From the NCBI GenBank assembly GCA_963383645.1, contig OY726574.1:61012894-61076893 (forward strand): a stretch of 64,000 nt of DNA, read 5' to 3'. A program made the position numbers and the translations under genes. The notes under the pieces were generated by a model. It saw nothing but the letters and a program-made list of their open reading frames with translations, ran no database searches and had not been told where the DNA came from. Source of the DNA: Muscardinus avellanarius (Eukaryota > Chordata > Mammalia > Rodentia > Gliridae). This document shows positions 52,606 through 62,954 of the stretch, piece by piece. The first letter of the stretch is position 1, and each line of letters begins with the position of its first letter.

Positions 52606-52803
52606 CAGCCAGGCATGGTGGCCCACGCTTTAATCTCCACACTTGGGAGGCTGAGACAGGAGGATCGTGCAGGTTTGAAGCCAGCCTCAGCTGGCTTAAG
52701 AGACCCTGTTTCCAAATAAAATATAAAATAGGTCAGGGAGTGTAGCCTGGAGGTAAAAGGCCCCTGGGTTCCATTCCCAGTAGCACCAAATTAAAAAAAA
52801 AAC
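52606..52803 (+). mobile_element. SINE B1-dID, type 1/type 2 hybrid
   Basis: B1 half 'ggtttgaagccagcctcagc' then 'tggcttaagagaccctgttt' (type 2-like). ID half 'gggagtgtagcctggaggta' but 'gggttccattcccagtagca' (type 1-like B box). Probable short duplication 'ctctactt' on both sides. Confidence 0.96.
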
Positions 52804-53099
52804 AACCCTCTACTTGATGCAGAGTATGAACAAGAAGTTGATCAATAACCTTGCTGAAGCCTCGCCAAGAGGTGAACTCTTAGTCATAAGTTTGATAAGT
52901 TATTTCAGTTTTTTAGCTTTTTTATAAAAAAATCACTCCAACCCTTAACTATGTTATTGGTTGCCCACAGATTGCTTTGCAAATCATCAAAGCATGTTTT
53001 TATTAGAGAATCACGAACAGTGTACAGAAATTGTATGCAAATACATAGCAAGGATATTACCTGTGTGACTAATTTATTGCTAAATCTTTGAAAGTGTAA

Positions 53100-53395
53100 G
53101 GAAGTGAGAATTCTCACACACAGCTGGTGAGAAGTAAATTGTTACATTCCTGCAGGGTGAATTGGCAACATATAGAACAGCCTTAAAATAGGCATATTCT
53201 TTGACACATAAGCTACTCCTCTAGAAATTTCTCTTAAAGAAATAATGAAGATGAATGGAGCTTTCATTACAAATATATTCAAAATAGATGACATATAATA
53301 GCAAAAGACTAAAGCCACCTAAATATAAAGCAAGAGAATACTTAAGGAGTATGTATCTTTCAGACCGTGAAATGATGTTTTATGATGAAGCTCCT
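53100..53395 (+). mobile_element. Old L1M 3' end fragment
   Basis: 'cacagctggtgagaagtaaa', 'ttgttacattcctgcagggt', 'gaattggcaacatatagaac', 'tctagaaatttctcttaaag', 'aaataatgaagatg', 'agccacctaaatataaagca' and 'gaaatgatgttttatgatga' follow the L1M order from late ORF2 into the 3' UTR. All frames are broken. Confidence 0.75.
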
Positions 53396-53399
53396 ATAT

Positions 53400-53830
53400 A
53401 GGTCTGGAGGTCTGACCTCATGGGAACTGGGTCCCCATGACAGGGCCATTCCTGAAGGAGCTAAAATGTCTCCGGTTTTCTCCATGCCCAATAAATGGAG
53501 AAGCAGAATAAATGTATGGGGGATCCAGGCCAAATTCCCAATGGTCCAGGAGCTAGCTGAGAACACAGCTTCTCTATCCCAGAATATAGCAGAGTCATGG
53601 TGAAAGCCCTTAGACCATGAGACATTCCCACAGCTGCAGAGCAACACAGATGACCTGTCCAAGGCTCCCGAGAGAGAGCCAGACCCAGGGAGCCCGTGTG
53701 GTCAGCCATGCGGTCAGCATTGCTGCGTGGATTCAAAACCAAGAACCTGGCAGGCAGGAAAACATATCCATTCAAGCTCAAGGGACTTTCATTTTGCCTT
53801 ATCATCGCCACCACCACCAACATCATCATC
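53400..53830. other. Unique or unassigned sequence
   Basis: Competing frames on both strands (53360-53832) have no domain. The region could be an unrecognised LTR. Confidence 0.35.
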
Positions 53831-53832
53831 AA

Positions 53833-53835
<3 letters not shown>

Positions 53836-53873
<38 letters not shown>
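53836..53873. repeat. (GT)n microsatellite
   Basis: About 19 GT units, preceded by an imperfect CAC/CAT triplet run at 53805-53832. Confidence 0.95.
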
Positions 53874-53876
<3 letters not shown>

Positions 53877-53924
53877 AGTAGAAATTGAGCCCATACTACT
53901 ACTCCCAGCCCTTTTAATCTTTTT

Positions 53925-54150
53925 CTTTTTCTTTTTTTTTTTTTTTTGGTACTGGGGATGGAGCCCAGGGACATTTGACCTCCAAGCAACACCCCAGCAC
54001 TAGGTTTTTAGTCTTTTTAATTTTGAAACAGGGTCTCACTGAATTGCTAAGGGCCTCTTTAAGTAGCTGAGGCTGTCCATGAATCGCAATCCTCCAGTCT
54101 CAGCTGCCCAAATGCTGGGATTCCAAGTGTGCACCATCATGCCTGGCTTA
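53925..54150 (-). mobile_element. SINE B1-dID type 1
   Basis: T16 tail, ID half 53949-54000, B1 half 54024-54148. Moderately diverged. Confidence 0.93.
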
Positions 54151-54284
54151 ATATTTTTTACTTTGAAACAAGGTCTTACTAAGTTACTGAGGGCCTTGCT
54201 AAGTTGCCACAGGTATCCTCAAACCTGCAATCCTCCTGTCTCAGCCTTCCAAGTACTGGATTACAGGCACCACCACACCATGCT
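54151..54284 (-). mobile_element. B1-half SINE fragment
   Basis: 'ttttgaaaca'-type start ('tttactttgaaacaaggtct'), then 'gcaatcctcctgtctcagcc'. No ID half, probably cut off by the younger SINE to its left. Confidence 0.85.
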
Positions 54285-54385
54285 CTGAGGGACTTCTACA
54301 TGCCTACCTACAGAAAGGGATCATGCAGTGACCAACGTTTGGTTTTCCTTCCAGTACCCTGAGCTAAATAAGGAAATACGTCAAG

Positions 54386-54608
54386 AGCCAGGCGTGGTGG
54401 TGCACACGTGTAATGCCAGTACTTGGGAGGCTGAGACAGAAGGATCACAGGGTCACGGGCAGCCTCAGGTACTTAGTGAGGCCCTCTGTAACCTAGTGAG
54501 ACCCTGCTTCAGAAAAATAAAAAGTAAAAAGTAGGACTGAGGGTGTATCTTAGAAGTAGAATGACCCAGGTTCAATCCCCAGTTCCACAAAAATAAATAA
54601 ATAAATAG
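54386..54608 (+). mobile_element. SINE B1-dID type 1 with (AAAT)n tail
   Basis: B1 half 54386-54510, ID half 54535-54592 ('gggtgtatcttagaagtaga'), tail (AAAT)4. Confidence 0.93.
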
Positions 54609-54611
54609 TCA

Positions 54612-55765
54612 AATGGTGGAAATTAATTTGCATTGCGTGCCTATCTGCAATTTCTACATATAACATGAATATAGAAAGCAGAAGTTATTCTAGAACAGTT
54701 CTAGTGTCTCTGTCTAGTCTGACCAGCATCTAGGGCGTCGGGCACGGTTCTGTTGAGTGCTTTATCTTTTCCTATGGCGATCCTTCCCACTTATTTTCCA
54801 GTCTTATAATGTATAATGTTTTCTTTTTTAGAAATTGGATGTCTAAATGACATAACTGGCAACTTTAGAAAGAAGTCTCCCCCAGGATTTATTGGTGTTG
54901 CTGGAATTGCTTTTTTGTTTGTTTTGATTGTTGTTGATTTGTTTGCTGTGTGACTTTCCAGGATTAATTCTATAAAGTCTGTTTCTTGTAGTTAGCAGCC
55001 CCAAGTCTCTGCTTGATTGGTTTAGTGCTCAGCTAACGTTGTCCCGGGACTCTCTTAAGTAGTTTGCAGGGATTCTTCCTCCACGCTTTGCCCGGGGGCT
55101 CTGTGTGCATTTGTGTTGGGGATCCCTTCAACGCTCAGGTGTGAAGACTCAGCCTTGGCCTTTGTCATCTTCTTGTGTGACAAGGGGCCTTGAGATGAGT
55201 CAGGGGTCAGAGCCTGGAGCCCCTCTAGTCTTTCCTAGACATCCGCACAGCCCTGCCTCGTGATAGTCTTCAAAGTCTCCAGGAATAACATACACGTTTT
55301 CAAAGCTGCTTTAGGACACCCCATTCCCTACACTCTCTTTTTAATCCATTGGCCAGGCTCTCATTGGCCCCAGCTGGGGTGCAGCTGGGAGCAGTGGTGA
55401 CGGTAACCAGTTGTAGCTGTTTTTATTTAGGTACCCCCCCCCCGGAAGTCTTGAGTGAGATAAAAAAAAAATGGCGATGCCCTGAAACCTGGCTTTCCCG
55501 GGGGGCCGAGAGATGAGTTGGATAATAACAGCTCTGGAAAGGAGACTTCAGGAGCCCTCTGAAGCCGGTTGGTGTCCTCCACGGCAACAAGGTCAGTAGT
55601 GCGCAGGGTGATTGTGCACTTGGGGGGTGAGTGTGGCTGAGTCAAGTTTAAAAGTCTCAGATCTTTCTGTTCTTACTGTGGTTCTGCAGATCCTGTTGAG
55701 TACACAGTCCTCAGATTGTTAGAAGTCTTTGATTAATTTCCAGAGTTATAAACAAATTGATATTA
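54612..55765. other. 1.15 kb of unique sequence
   Basis: No recognised repeat. A C12 run at about 55436-55446 and an A9 run at 55463-55471. No coding signal. Confidence 0.4.
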
Positions 55766-55769
55766 ACAA

Positions 55770-56193
55770 TTTTTTTTTTTTTTTGCAGTACTGGGGGTGG
55801 AACCCAGGGGCATTCTACCTCTGAGCTACACCCCCAGCCCTGTTTTTTATTCTTTTTTTTTTTTTTTTTTTGGTGGTACTGGGGTTCCTGGAAGCCCTTC
55901 TACCTCCGGGCTACACTCCCAGACCTATTTTTACATTTTTATTTGGAAACAGGGTCTCCTAAGCCAGTGCGCGCGGCTGGCTTCGAACCTGTGCGATCCT
56001 CCTGTCTCTGTCTCCCAAACGCGGGGATTACAAGCGTGCGCCACCACGCCCGGCTTATTCTTTATTTTGAAACAAGGTCTCACCGAGTTACAAAGGGCCT
56101 TGCTGAAGTAGCTGAGGCTGGCTGCAAACCCGGATCCTCCAGGCTCAGCCTCCCAAATGCTGTGATTCCAAGCATGCGCCACCATACCTGACT
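55770..56193 (-). mobile_element. SINE B1-dID type 1, interrupted in its linker
   Basis: T15 tail, ID half 55786-55840, break in the A/T-rich linker at 55853/56056, B1 half 56068-56192. Confidence 0.97.
55854..56055 (-). mobile_element. SINE B1-dID type 2 nested in a type 1 SINE
   Basis: T18 tail, ID half with 'ggggttcctggaagcccttc', B1 half with 'gtgcgcgcggctggcttcga' and 'aacgcggggattacaagcgt'. Short target duplication around 'tattctt' (55849 and 56056). Confidence 0.98.
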
Positions 56194-56194
56194 T

Positions 56195-56475
56195 CAGTTT
56201 TAACAATTTCACCACTGCTTTTTCAGTGCCTTTATAGAGGTGTGGCTTCGTGGAGGTTGTCCCTCCACTATTCCGCAAGCCCCCTCCCAGTGGTGGTCCC
56301 TCTGGGTAACTGTTTTAAGAACACCCACCATTTGCTTTGATTGGGTATGTAGGTCACACAGACGTGAAAAACTGTCATGAAGGAAGAAGTTTCTAGTCCT
56401 AGTGCCCTGGAAGCAAGAGGCTTGGTGTGCTATAGAGGGCCATGCGGAGAGCACAGAGGTCCCTGCAGGGCACGA
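56195..56475. other. Short unique spacer
   Basis: Nothing recognised. Confidence 0.4.
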
Positions 56476-56476
56476 A

Positions 56477-56692
56477 GCCGGGCATGATGGTGCACACTTG
56501 GAATCCCAGCATTCGGGAGGCTGAGACCGGAGGATCGCGGTTAGTAGACAGCCTCAGCTACTTAGTGAGGCCCTTTGCAACTCAGTGAGACCCTGTTTCA
56601 AAATAAGAGATAAAAAAATAGGGCTGGGGGTGTAGCTTGGAGATAGAATGCCCCTGGGTTCCATCCCCAATAAAAAAAAAAAAAAAAAAAAG
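56477..56692 (+). mobile_element. SINE B1-dID type 1, full length
   Basis: 'gccgggcatgatggtgcaca', 'ggaggatcgcggttagtaga', ID half with 'gtgtagcttggagatagaat' and 'gggttccatccccaataaaa', A19 tail. Confidence 0.96.
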
Positions 56693-56908
56693 AATCTACA
56701 CTGATTTCCATGGGAAGGAACAAGCCAGGCAGTGTCAGTACATTTAGGATTAGTTAGTTTTAATAGAGATTAGGGTTTGGAAATGATAACCCAGAATATA
56801 ATACTATGTTTAAAATCTTACCATTTGTTTCCTGCCATGTATATGTGGTGTGTATATATAATGCTGTTATCCTATTGTCAAGAAGATAAAAAGTGATTTA
56901 TTATTTTA

Positions 56909-57104
56909 CTTTTGCGGTACTGGGAATTTGCCCAGGGGCATTCTACCTCTGAGCCACACCCCCAGCCCTATTTTTCATTCTTTATTTTGAAACAAACAGG
57001 GTTTCACTAAGTTGTGGAGGGCCCCCCTAAGTAGGTGAACCTGTGATCCTCCTGTCTCCGCCTCTCAATTACTGGGATTACAGGCATGCACCACCATGCC
57101 TAGC
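56909..57104 (-). mobile_element. SINE B1-dID type 1
   Basis: ID half 56916-56970 with altered B-box side ('ctgggaatttgcccaggggc'), B1 half with a deletion of the 'gctgaggctggctg' segment ('aagtaggtgaacctgtgatc'). Confidence 0.93.
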
Positions 57105-57390
57105 TTCTTAAAAAGTGATTTAAGTATCCCTGTATCACCTATAGATGTCTCGCATTGAGACAATGAGACCGAACGGCTTAAGGAGACCTCAGTTAATACA
57201 CAGCTGCGGGAATTCCCAAGCTCACGCCCAGTAAGACTCAAATGCCCTTGCTTTGGCTGTTCTACAACTCTGAGACTATATCAGTAACAAAGGAAATGAC
57301 CCCAAACCACACAAGATATCTGACCATGGAAGTGTGTCTTGTAGACATAGGGTAGATGTGGAAGACTAGTTTAATTTCTTTTAGCATTTA

Positions 57391-57614
57391 TTTTGTTTTT
57401 TGGGGAGGATTTTTGGTGGTACTCCGGTTAGAACCCAGGGACTTTCTACCTCCGGGCTACACTCCCAGACCTATTTTATATTTTATTTGGAAACAGGGTA
57501 TCACTAAGTTGCTGAGGGCCTCACTACGAGCAGAGGCTGGCTTCCAACATGTGCGATCCTCCTGTCTCAGCCTCCCAAGCGCAGGGATTACAATCGTGCA
57601 CCACCACGCCTGGC
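57391..57614 (-). mobile_element. SINE B1-dID, type 1/type 2 intermediate with exact target duplication
   Basis: ID half 'ggtactccggttagaaccca' with 'acactcccagacctatttta' (type 2-like A side, type 1-like B box); B1 half 'cttccaacatgtgcgatcct'. Exact 15-bp duplication 'ttcttttagcattta' at 57376-57390 and 57615-57629. Confidence 0.96.
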
Positions 57615-57634
57615 TTCTTTTAGCATTTAAACAG

Positions 57635-58535
57635 AGTAAGAGTTTCTCTTCAGAACCACGGCCACACCTGGGGGCTTCTCCTGGTGTCCCACCAAATCCT
57701 TGCCTCACCGTCCAGGTGTCTGCAGCTTTGATGGAGTGGCGAGGAACGGGTTCTGCGTTAGGGTGAGAGAAAGGCAAGAACAGCAAGAAGGCAGCGCAGG
57801 TTCAAAATCCTGTGCCATTCTCTTTAAGCCGGGGTCTTTAGTTTTGATTAAAAAGATCACAGAGAATAAATTACTTAGATCCCTTCCTAGGGGGTTTGCT
57901 GGCTTAGAGGCTACGCTGATAAAACAAGAAAGATTAACGCACTCCACTGTGATGTGTGGCCCCGAGTCTCTGGGTGAGTGATCAGAGCTGGCTTTGGTTA
58001 CACAGAACGCTGATTAGATTAGCCAGGTGGGGACAACTCGGGAGAGACAAGAATACAGCCTGTGATGTATCTAATTGTGCCCTTTCCTTATGCGTATTAT
58101 TCTATGAAAATAATGGCATAAATATTTATGCCTGTCTCGCATTTCCTGGGATGAAGTAGGGATGAAACATGGACGGTACTTAAGAAACACTCATTACTAA
58201 GGTGAGGGAAAATTGATAGTCATCAGAACTTGTCTGCCATCAGCACATTTAATGTTATTTTAATTTTCAAATCAGGGTGAAATAGAAAATAAATATTTGG
58301 CTAGTATGAGCCCTCTGATGCTGTGTGACTTTTGGGCTCTGTTCCCTCAGTATGCCTACTGTGAAAACTTGAGGACAGAGAATAAACGTTTGTCACGTTG
58401 GTCTATTCTGCAGTCAGGTGGCAAAGCCTATCGTATCTGCTGGCTTTAATTACTGTGGATATTTCCTTATCTCTGCCTTGTAATTGACTGACAATCCCCC
58501 AGTCATGGTCTTGGATTACCAAAAAATGGATGCTG
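57635..58535. other. Unique sequence with a perfect 18-bp palindrome; candidate regulatory block
   Basis: No repeats recognised over 900 bp. The interval holds several TAATTA-type cores and 'ggcataaatatttatgcc' at 58115-58132, which is its own reverse complement. No frame with coding character. Confidence 0.4.
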
Positions 58536-58541
58536 TGAGGG

Positions 58542-58611
58542 TGAGGGTGGGGTGTGGGGGTGAGGGTGGGGTGTGGGGGTGAGGGTGGGGTGTGGGGGTG
58601 AGGGTGGGGTG
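58542..58611. repeat. G-rich minisatellite, 19-bp unit, about 3.5 copies
   Basis: The unit 'tgagggtggggtgtggggg' repeats without change at 58542, 58561 and 58580, with a partial copy at 58599. Every unit has three or more G runs, so the G strand could form quadruplexes. Confidence 0.95.
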
Positions 58612-58869
58612 CTGGGAATTGAACCTAGGAGCATTCTGAGTGACACCCAGAACTTTTTTTGTGTGTGTGGGGGACTGGGGAATGGAACCCAGAGGTATTT
58701 AACCTCCCAGGTACACCCCCTGCCCTATTTTTTATTCTTTATTTTGAAACAGGGTCTCACTGAGTTGCAGAGGGCTTCACTAAGTAGCTGAGGCTGTCCA
58801 CGAACCGCGATCCTCTGGTCTCAGCCTCCCGAATGCTGGGATTACAAGCGTGTGCCACCACGCCCAGCA
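58612..58869 (-). mobile_element. SINE B1-dID type 1 inserted into an older SINE
   Basis: Outer remnant 58609-58653 ('ctgggaattgaacctaggag'). Inner copy 58656-58868: ID half 58672-58728, B1 half 58742-58868 with CpGs retained. 'cacccagaac' and 'caccccagatc' on either side look like the target duplication. Confidence 0.9.
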
Positions 58870-58928
58870 CACCCCAGATCTTTTTATTTTTTATTTTGAA
58901 ACTGATCTTGGGTTCCCAACACATGGGT

Positions 58929-58966
<38 letters not shown>

Positions 58967-59118
58967 ATACTGGGAATTCTACCTCTGAGCTACATCCCAG
59001 CCCTTTTTATTTTGTAACTGATCTTGGGTTCCTAACACATGGATGTTGTGTGTGTGTGTGGGGGGGGGGGGTGTTTATTTTTTATTTTGAAACTGATCTT
59101 GGGTTCCCAATACATGGA

Positions 59119-59167
<49 letters not shown>

Positions 59168-59335
59168 AGGAATTGAACCTAGAGGCATTCTACCTCTGAG
59201 CTACACCCCAGCCCTTTTTAATTTTTTATTGTAAAACTGGATCTTGCTAGGCTTCTGAGAGTTTGTAATCTAATCCTTCCGTCTCAGACTCTCAAGTACT
59301 GGGACATATAGGTATGTACCTCCATGCGGGGCACA
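58870..59335 (-). mobile_element. SINE remnants amplified in tandem with TG microsatellites
   Basis: The block 'aactgatcttgggttccc/taacacatgga' recurs at about 58899, 59018 and 59091, each followed by a (TG)n run (58930-58962, 59047-59060, 59123-59164). The last unit continues into an ID half (59170-59215) and a degraded B1 half to 59335. Confidence 0.85.
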
Positions 59336-59339
59336 TGGA

Positions 59340-60120
59340 TATCTTTTCAAGAACCTGGCTCTCTACCCAGCTAACGGGACAGCCCAAGAGACGCCTCCGC
59401 AGGGCGATGCCCTCCCGATCAATTTTTTCGTTTGCCAATTATACAAGTGTGTCATCAATTCACGACAAATAGACTGGCCCATTGGAAGTACTAAACCTGT
59501 GCTAAACCCTGAGAGCACGGATCCTGCAGTCCTTCACCCTTCATACACGATCATGTGTTATCCAGAGGAAGGTTTGCCTTTTTCTATAATTAGAATGATA
59601 TTTTTATTATCCAACCTCAGAGATAAACATACTTGTGAATTTCCTACCTTCTCACATTTGCATCTGTTTGTGAATTCGGAACACGCCCAGCTACCTCCAG
59701 GATGGAATCCCACACCATTTAAGGGGCCTCTCATCTAGGTCTCAAGGTGGACATTAGTAGTAACGTCAGGCTCTCGGGAAATGTAAACTGGTGTTCTTTT
59801 AATTAAGATCATTCTCACTTCTCATTATGTAACTCCCAGCTCAGTACTAGAGTGCACAGTTTTTGGTGAAGACTAGAATTGAGATAAAAGAATAGCTTTG
59901 CTGCCAAATAATGAAAAAAATAGATAACTTGGAAAATTGTCATTATTTTTTAAAGTAGTATCTCCACATACATCCCCAAACTGCAAATTTTTATTGAGAG
60001 GCAGCTGCATTTTCTTTTATGAATATGAAACTTGAAATAATTTTCTGTTATTTTAAATATTTCCATTATTTGTTAAATATGTTATTTGACAAATATTATA
60101 TACGTTATATGTTATATACA
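59340..60120. other. Unique, AT-rich to the right
   Basis: No recognised element. AT content rises from about 59880 onward. Confidence 0.4.
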
Positions 60121-60129
60121 CATACACAT

Positions 60130-60323
60130 AATTTTCTTTCTTTTTAAAAACATTTATCACAATATTTTATATTATGAATATGATATTTTTTAAATAATGA
60201 CTTTCTCAGAAACTTGGCTAGGAACAAAGAAAGTTTTGTTCATAAATCTCTTTAATGATCTGAGGGTTTGGTATACAGTGTATTCATGGAAAATGGGTAA
60301 GACCTTGTAAAATGAGCAACATG
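60130..60323. repeat. Direct repeat of about 190 bp, copy A
   Basis: Begins 'aattttctttctttttaaaa' and ends around 'gaccttgtaaaatgagcaac'. Pairs with copy B at 60571-60758 at roughly 90% identity by eye. Confidence 0.9.
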
Positions 60324-60361
60324 ATATATATTTTTTATTATTGTTCCTTAAAGGTTCTTGC

Positions 60362-60550
60362 TGCTGGGTGGGGTGCCCTAACCTGTAATCCCAGTATTTG
60401 GGAGGCTGAGACAGGAGGATCACAGGTTCAAGACCAGCCTCAGCAAGGTAGTGAAGGCCCTCTGTAATTTAGGGAGACTGTTTCCAAATAAAAGGTAAAA
60501 TAGGGTTGGAGTGTAGCTTGGAGATGCCCCAGTGTTCCATCCCAGGCAAA
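60362..60550 (+). mobile_element. SINE B1-dID, older copy, between the direct repeats
   Basis: B1 half 60362-60485 with 'cacaggttcaagaccagcct', ID half 60500-60548 with deletions in the A-B spacer, followed by (CA)n at 60550-60570. Confidence 0.92.
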
Positions 60551-60570
60551 ACACACACACACACACACAC

Positions 60571-60758
60571 AATTTTTCTTTCTTTTTAAAAACATTTATC
60601 AAAATATTTTATATTATGAATATATTTTTTAAATACTGACTTTCTCAGAAATTTGACTAGGAACAAAGAAAAGTTTGTTCCTAATCCCCTAACTTTAATG
60701 ATCTGAGGTTTTGGCATACAGTGTATTCATGAAAAAGACCTTGTAATATTCAACAAGG
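60571..60758. repeat. Direct repeat of about 190 bp, copy B
   Basis: Same order as copy A, with small indels ('aatttttctttctttttaaa', 'gtgtattcatgaaaaagacc'). No SINE follows copy B. Confidence 0.9.
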
Positions 60759-60854
60759 TGGATAAAATTCCTCATTAGCTTTTTTATTTTTTATTCACGT
60801 AATATTTATATTTGCTTGAGCAAATGCTGGGTGGGTGGTTTTCTCTTTTTTAAA

Positions 60855-60998
60855 TAATTTTATTGGTGCAATATAATTATACATCACGGTGAGGTCCAAC
60901 ATGATAGACACGTGCAAGCTCACAGCGTTTGGTATATTTCCCTTCATGTACTCAGGCTCCTTCCTCCATATACAAGCTAGTGAGATAGGTAATGGAAA
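60855..60998 (-). mobile_element. L1 3' end, older copy
   Basis: On the + strand: 'aataattttattggtgcaat', 'ataattatacatcacggtga', 'ggtccaacatgatagacacg', equivalent to the L1 3' end at 38126. It is interrupted by the SINE at 61003; sequence after 61230 may continue the 3' UTR but is unassigned. Confidence 0.6.
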
Positions 60999-61002
60999 CC
61001 TT

Positions 61003-61230
61003 TTTTTTTTTTTTTTTTTTTTTTTTTTGCGGGTCTGGGGGTGGAACCCAGGGGCATTCGACCTCCGAGCTACACCCTCAGCCCTATTTTTTATTCTATA
61101 TTTTGAAACAGGGTCTCAACTGAGTTGCAGAGGGCCTCACTAAGTAGCTGAGGCTGTCCACGAACCACGATCCTCCTGTCTCAGCCTCCCTAACGCTAGG
61201 ATTACAAGCGTGCGCCACCACGCCCAGCTG
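61003..61230 (-). mobile_element. SINE B1-dID type 1, young, T26 tail
   Basis: T26 at 61003-61028, ID half 61030-61085 ('gggggtggaacccaggggca'), B1 half 61100-61229 with 'ccacgaaccacgatcctcct' and CpGs in 'acaagcgtgcgccaccacgc'. The long tail suggests a recent insertion. Confidence 0.95.
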
Positions 61231-61234
61231 TGAA

Positions 61235-61500
61235 AATTTCTTGTATATACATAACTTTATTTGAACTGTTCCTCTCCTCAATCCTCATTTTTTCCCCAAT
61301 TGCCTGCTTCCTCCAATTCCATTCCACTAGTCGACTGTTTCCTATATTTGAATTTTAGCAAACATTCAAATCATCTCTGATTTAGTGAAATATCTTCCCT
61401 TTGCATGTTATTTAAATTTTAGCAAGCTTTTGAATTGTTTCTATAACAGTCGTTTCTCTGCATTGCATCTCGCTATGTCCCCGAAGGAGAGTTAAAATTT
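61235..61500. other. Unassigned AT-rich spacer
   Basis: May include interrupted L1 3' UTR; nothing certain. Confidence 0.3.
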
Positions 61501-61507
61501 ATTTTAG

Positions 61508-61694
61508 TGCGGGCGTGGTGGCGCACGCTTGTCATCCCCGCGCTTGGGAGGCAGACACAGGAGGATCGCGCAGGTTCGAAGCCAGCCGCGCTGGCGTAAG
61601 AGACCCTGTTTAAAAATATATAATAGGTCTGGGAGTGTAGCCCAGAGGTAGAAGGGCTTCCAGGAACCCCAGTACCACCAAAAAAAAAAAAAAA
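61508..61694 (+). mobile_element. SINE B1-dID type 2
   Basis: 'gcgggcgtggtggcgcacgc', 'gcaggttcgaagccagccgc', ID half with 'gtgtagcccagaggtagaag' and 'ggcttccaggaaccccagta', A16 tail. 'aaattattttag' recurs at about 61495-61507 and 61692-61703 (first copy has one extra T). Confidence 0.97.
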
Positions 61695-61704
61695 TTATTT
61701 TAGC

Positions 61705-62010
61705 CCCGATTTGTGGTTCATAATGTTTGGGATGGGCAGATATTCATTACATAACCAAGGTGGGCAATCAAATGCTTAGACAAATCTGGCCACTGAGTTC
61801 TAAGATTTCCTGAATGTAGAATACTACACCCCCCCACCCATCTTTCAATCTGCCACACCTGAGCAGAATTAATGAGCAGAAGCCTTGCTTGGTTATGGTG
61901 GAGTTGGGCTCTGAGTGTGAATTTGCACACTCCTTCCATGAAGATAAGAATATCTGCCTGGGGTGGGGCCAGCAGAGAAAAGATGGATGAGAACATTGTA
62001 AGACACAGTC
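61705..62010. other. Unique spacer, nothing recognised
   Basis: No element seen. Confidence 0.4.
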
Positions 62011-62012
62011 AA

Positions 62013-62202
62013 GCCAGGTGTGGTGGGCACACTTGTAATCCCAGCATTGGGGAGGCTGAGACAGGAAGATTGCGGTTCACGGACAGCCTCAGCTACTTAG
62101 TGAGGCCCTTTGCAACTCAGTGAGACCCAGTTTCACAATAAAGAATAAAAATAAAATATAGGGCTGAATGCCCCTGGGTTCCACCCTCAGTACCAAAAAA
62201 AA

Positions 62203-62233
<31 letters not shown>

Positions 62234-62262
62234 GAAAAAGAAAAAAAGAAAAGAAGGAAAAA
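62013..62262 (+). mobile_element. SINE B1-dID type 1 lacking its ID A box, long A-rich tail
   Basis: B1 half 62013-62140. The ID half jumps from 'agggctg' straight to 'aatgcccctgggttccaccc', losing about 22 bp with the A box. The A/AAAG-rich tail extends 62194-62262. Confidence 0.95.
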
Positions 62263-62264
62263 GA

Positions 62265-62950
62265 AACAGCCAGGTTAAGTGAATTTCCTTTTGGCTTAAG
62301 TTAATTTTTTTCTTTGTTTCCACAGAATGACTAATATAAACTACCTTTCTGCAATTACAATGTAACTTCTGGAAAAGCATCTCATATTGGGTCCACGTGT
62401 CGTCGGGACTTTGGAAAGGGTGTAAGTAAATTCCGTGCCCCTGAATAGTCATGAATTTTTATGATGGGTTCCTCTGAGTGAAATGTAAAGTCAAGTTGTT
62501 CCTGAAAATTCTTCTTAAGTTTTTTTTTTCCCTTTCTCCATTGTCCAGAGCTGTCTCTTCACCTGACTCTCACTCTGTTTTGTTTTTTCTTTCTCCCCTC
62601 TGAGGTCTCCTAATTGAAATATGCCAAAGCAATTGAAATGTGGTACCTTGGCGAATTACTGTCAGCCGCTGTGGCCTTTGTACCCACTAAAATCTTGTCA
62701 TAAAAGAAGACAGTGCCTGTTGGTGGACATTTTGAAAAAAGAATAATAAGAAATTTCATTTTGGTAAAAATATTTCTAGAGGAAATATAAAAAATATAAA
62801 ATGGGGATTGCATCTCTTTACAAATAAATTATTGATATAAAATATTTAAATTACTTGATGTAAAATATTCTGAGCCTTGTGTCTAAAGTATGCGCTGCAG
62901 ATACAAAGGATTGGGGAGATATGTAAAAATGTAGGCTTCAAGAGTGAATC
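62265..62950. other. Unique sequence, nothing recognised
   Basis: No recognised repeat or coding signal; AT-rich at 62740-62870. Confidence 0.4.
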
Positions 62951-62954
62951 TCAA

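Noticed and set aside
55757..56191. 144-codon plus-strand open frame
   Set aside because: Made wholly of two nested SINEs in antisense.
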